Both the position numbers and the translations under genes were made by a program. Below, piece after piece: positions 13,224-14,992 of a stretch of 14,992 bases of DNA (its first letter is position 1; every line of letters starts with the position of its first letter). The notes below the pieces were generated by a model. It saw only the letters and a program-made list of their open reading frames with translations, ran no database searches and was not told the DNA's origin. Origin of the DNA: Aquincola sp. (lineage in GTDB: Bacteria > Pseudomonadota > Gammaproteobacteria > Burkholderiales > Burkholderiaceae_C); contig JAOUIM010000037.1 in the NCBI GenBank assembly GCA_029884035.1, positions 1-14,992 on the forward strand, given 5' to 3'.

Positions 13224-14939
13224 TCAATAGACGTCGTGCTGGGTGTTGTGGATGTTGAAATGGCCCGTGGGCGTGATCAACCGCGGATCCTTGATGACGG
13301 CCTTCAGCTTGAGCGTCTTGTCGTCGACGACGACGAGCGCGCTCTCCTTGTTCTTGGCCGACCAGACCGCGAACCAGACCTCATCGCCGGCCCGGTTGAA
13401 CTCGGGTTGCACCACGCGCTTGGCGCCGTCGTCCTTCAGCCCGGCCCATTCGGCGATCGGCAGCACGGTGTAGCCCTTGTCGAGGTTCTTGATGTCGAAT
13501 ACCGCCACCGACTGCGAGATCTTCGGGTCGGGATTCAGGGGCGTGTCCGAGTACAGGTGCTGGCTCTTCGGGTGGCTCTTGATGAACAACGCCCCGCCCC
13601 CCTGGCCCTTGATCGAGGCGACCTGCTTGAAGGCGTATTGCTTGTGGTTGATCGGGTCGGTGCCGATCAACGAGATCGTCTCGTCGCCCAGGTGGCCGGT
13701 GCTCCAGACCGGACCAAACTTCGGGTGCACGAAGTTGGCGCCGCGGCCCGGGTGCGGGATCTTGCCGACGTCGATCAGCGCGGTGAGCTTGCCGTCCTTC
13801 ATGTCCACCGCGGCGATCTTGTTGCTCTGGTTGGCGGCCACCATGAAGTAGCGCTTGGTCGAGTCGAAGCCGCCGTCGTGCAGGAAGCGCGCGGTGCCGA
13901 TCGTCGTGATCTTCAACGCATCGACATTGCTGTAGTCGACCAGCAGGGTCTGCCCGGTTTCCTTGACGTTGACGACGAACTCGGGCTTGAAGTGGCTGGC
14001 CACGATGCTGGCCACGCGCGGCTCGGGGTGGTACTCCTGCTTGTCGACCGTGTTGCCGCGCGTCGAGACGATCTTCAGCGGCTCGAGCGTGTCGCCCTTC
14101 ATGATCGTGAACTGCGGCGGCCAGTAGCTTCCAGCGATCGCCAGCTTGTCCTCGTAGCCCTTGTACTTGCTGGTGTCGACCGAGCGCGCCTCCAGGCCGA
14201 CGCGCACCTCCGCCACGTTGTCGGGCTTTTCCATCCACAGGTCGATCATGTTGATCTTGGCATCGCGCCCGATCACGAACAGGTAGCGCCCCGAGGCCGA
14301 CACGCGCGAGATGTGCACCGCGTAGCCGGTCTTGACGATGTTGATGATCTTCTTGGTGTCGCCGTCGATCAGCGCCACCTCGCCGGTGTCGCGCAGCGTG
14401 GTCGAGAAGATGTTGTCGATGTTGTAGTTGTTCATCTTCTTCTTCGGGCGCTGCTCGGGCGGCACGATGACCTTCCAGGTCTTGCGCATGTCCTCCATGC
14501 CGAACTCGGGCGGCACCGGCGGCTCGTGCTGGATGTAGCGCGCCATCAGGTCCACCTGCGCCTCGGTAAAGTCGCCCGAGGTCTGCCAGTTGGGCATACC
14601 GGCAGGCGAGCCGTAGGCGATGAACACCTTCAGGTAGTCGGTGCCCTTGCCCAGGGTGATGTCGGGTGTCAGCGGCTTGCCGGTCGCGCCCTTGCGCAGC
14701 ACGCCATGGCAGCCGGCGCAGCGCTCGAAGTAGATCTTGCGCGCGGTATCGAACTCGGCGACCGTCATCGGCGGCGCCTTCGGGTTCGTGCTCTGCACCA
14801 TCGGCACGTCGGCCAGCGCCGACGGCGCGGCGTGGTACTTCACGTCGCCGGGGTCCTTCTTCTCGTCGGCCGCGGTGACCGACAACGAGGTGAGCAGCAT
14901 GGCGGCAAACGTGATGGCGGTCAGGCGCATCGTCTTCAT
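13224..14939 (-). CDS. nirS: Cytochrome cd1 nitrite reductase (NO-forming)
   Basis: The 571-aa periplasmic enzyme reduces nitrite to NO. A signal peptide spans about 1-24 (ending VTAA). The N-terminal c-heme domain has CAGCHG (Cys74, Cys77, His78) and a likely Met ligand Met115 in AGMPNW. The C-terminal eight-bladed d1 propeller keeps the proximal His209 (VHISRVSASGRY) and the active-site pair His354 (FLHDGG) and His396 (PHPGRGANF), with the usual C-terminus NTQHDVY. The protein looks complete and active. AAGGAG (14946-14951) sits six bases before the ATG and fixes the start. It heads a three-gene unit with the cytochrome c and the lipoprotein. The other genes for d1 heme synthesis are not in this window. 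Confidence 0.98.
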   Translation of the reverse strand: MKTMRLTAITFAAMLLTSLSVTAADEKKDPGDVKYHAAPSALADVPMVQSTNPKAPPMTVAEFDTARKIYFERCAGCHGVLRKGATGKPLTPDITLGKGTDYLKVFIAYGSPAGMPNWQTSGDFTEAQVDLMARYIQHEPPVPPEFGMEDMRKTWKVIVPPEQRPKKKMNNYNIDNIFSTTLRDTGEVALIDGDTKKIINIVKTGYAVHISRVSASGRYLFVIGRDAKINMIDLWMEKPDNVAEVRVGLEARSVDTSKYKGYEDKLAIAGSYWPPQFTIMKGDTLEPLKIVSTRGNTVDKQEYHPEPRVASIVASHFKPEFVVNVKETGQTLLVDYSNVDALKITTIGTARFLHDGGFDSTKRYFMVAANQSNKIAAVDMKDGKLTALIDVGKIPHPGRGANFVHPKFGPVWSTGHLGDETISLIGTDPINHKQYAFKQVASIKGQGGGALFIKSHPKSQHLYSDTPLNPDPKISQSVAVFDIKNLDKGYTVLPIAEWAGLKDDGAKRVVQPEFNRAGDEVWFAVWSAKNKESALVVVDDKTLKLKAVIKDPRLITPTGHFNIHNTQHDVY

Positions 14940-14992
14940 TGGGGGCTCCTTGTGATGTCGCGCACGATCTTCGTGGTCGGTCGACGCGCCGT
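14940..14992 (-). promoter_or_regulatory. nirS leader with ribosome binding site
   Basis: Only 53 bases of the upstream region are inside the window. They contain the AAGGAG ribosome site (14946-14951) but no recognisable FNR/Dnr box or promoter, which should lie beyond the edge. Confidence 0.6.

Overview
The window is high-GC DNA with tightly packed, often overlapping genes. It looks like a denitrifying betaproteobacterium, most likely a Burkholderiales member near Rubrivivax, Leptothrix or Ideonella. That placement rests on protein flavour and on a dispersed G/C-rich hairpin repeat typical of that group; it is inference, since no phylogenetic marker gene is present. Nearly all the sequence is protein-coding. 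I see no tRNA, rRNA, CRISPR array, insertion sequence or transposase.

Right side (12345-14992, minus strand): nirS (cytochrome cd1 nitrite reductase, the NO-producing enzyme), then a small class I cytochrome c and a short lipoprotein that may be NirF-like. Centre right (10823-12360, plus strand): a heme A synthase-like membrane protein and a CRP/FNR regulator of the Dnr/NnrR type, which converges on the lipoprotein gene with a 16-base tail overlap.

Left and centre (10682 down to 222, minus strand): one apparent operon of about 10.5 kb. In order it encodes a 51-aa single-helix membrane protein, a doubtful 37-aa ORF, a CuA-containing subunit II, a heme-copper subunit I, heme O synthase (CtaB), a membrane-anchored SCO copper chaperone, a cytochrome b fused to two [4Fe-4S] clusters and an MvhD-like domain, a conserved unknown 177-aa membrane protein, a second very divergent heme-copper subunit I, a cytochrome b fused to a plant-type [2Fe-2S] ferredoxin and an FAD/NAD(P) reductase, and a hemolysin III/PAQR membrane protein. 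A partial gene on the same strand enters from the left edge. Many junctions are ATGA-type or longer overlaps, which supports co-transcription and translational coupling. A FNR/Dnr-like box (10749-10762) with a properly spaced -10 hexamer lies just upstream of the operon.

Working model: NirS makes NO, the Dnr-type regulator senses it, and the large operon supplies non-canonical heme-copper enzymes to reduce it. Both subunit I proteins keep the heme histidines but lack the tyrosine of true A/B-type oxidases at the helix VI position. One also has Asp where the second CuB histidine should be. This fits the proposed non-canonical NO reductase families (sNOR-like and gNOR-like) better than O2 reductases. 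The two cytochrome b fusion proteins look like dedicated electron-input modules, one with an NAD(P)H dehydrogenase half and one with an iron-sulfur/MvhD half. They are the most unusual part of the window. No norBC, nosZ or other nir biosynthesis genes are visible here.
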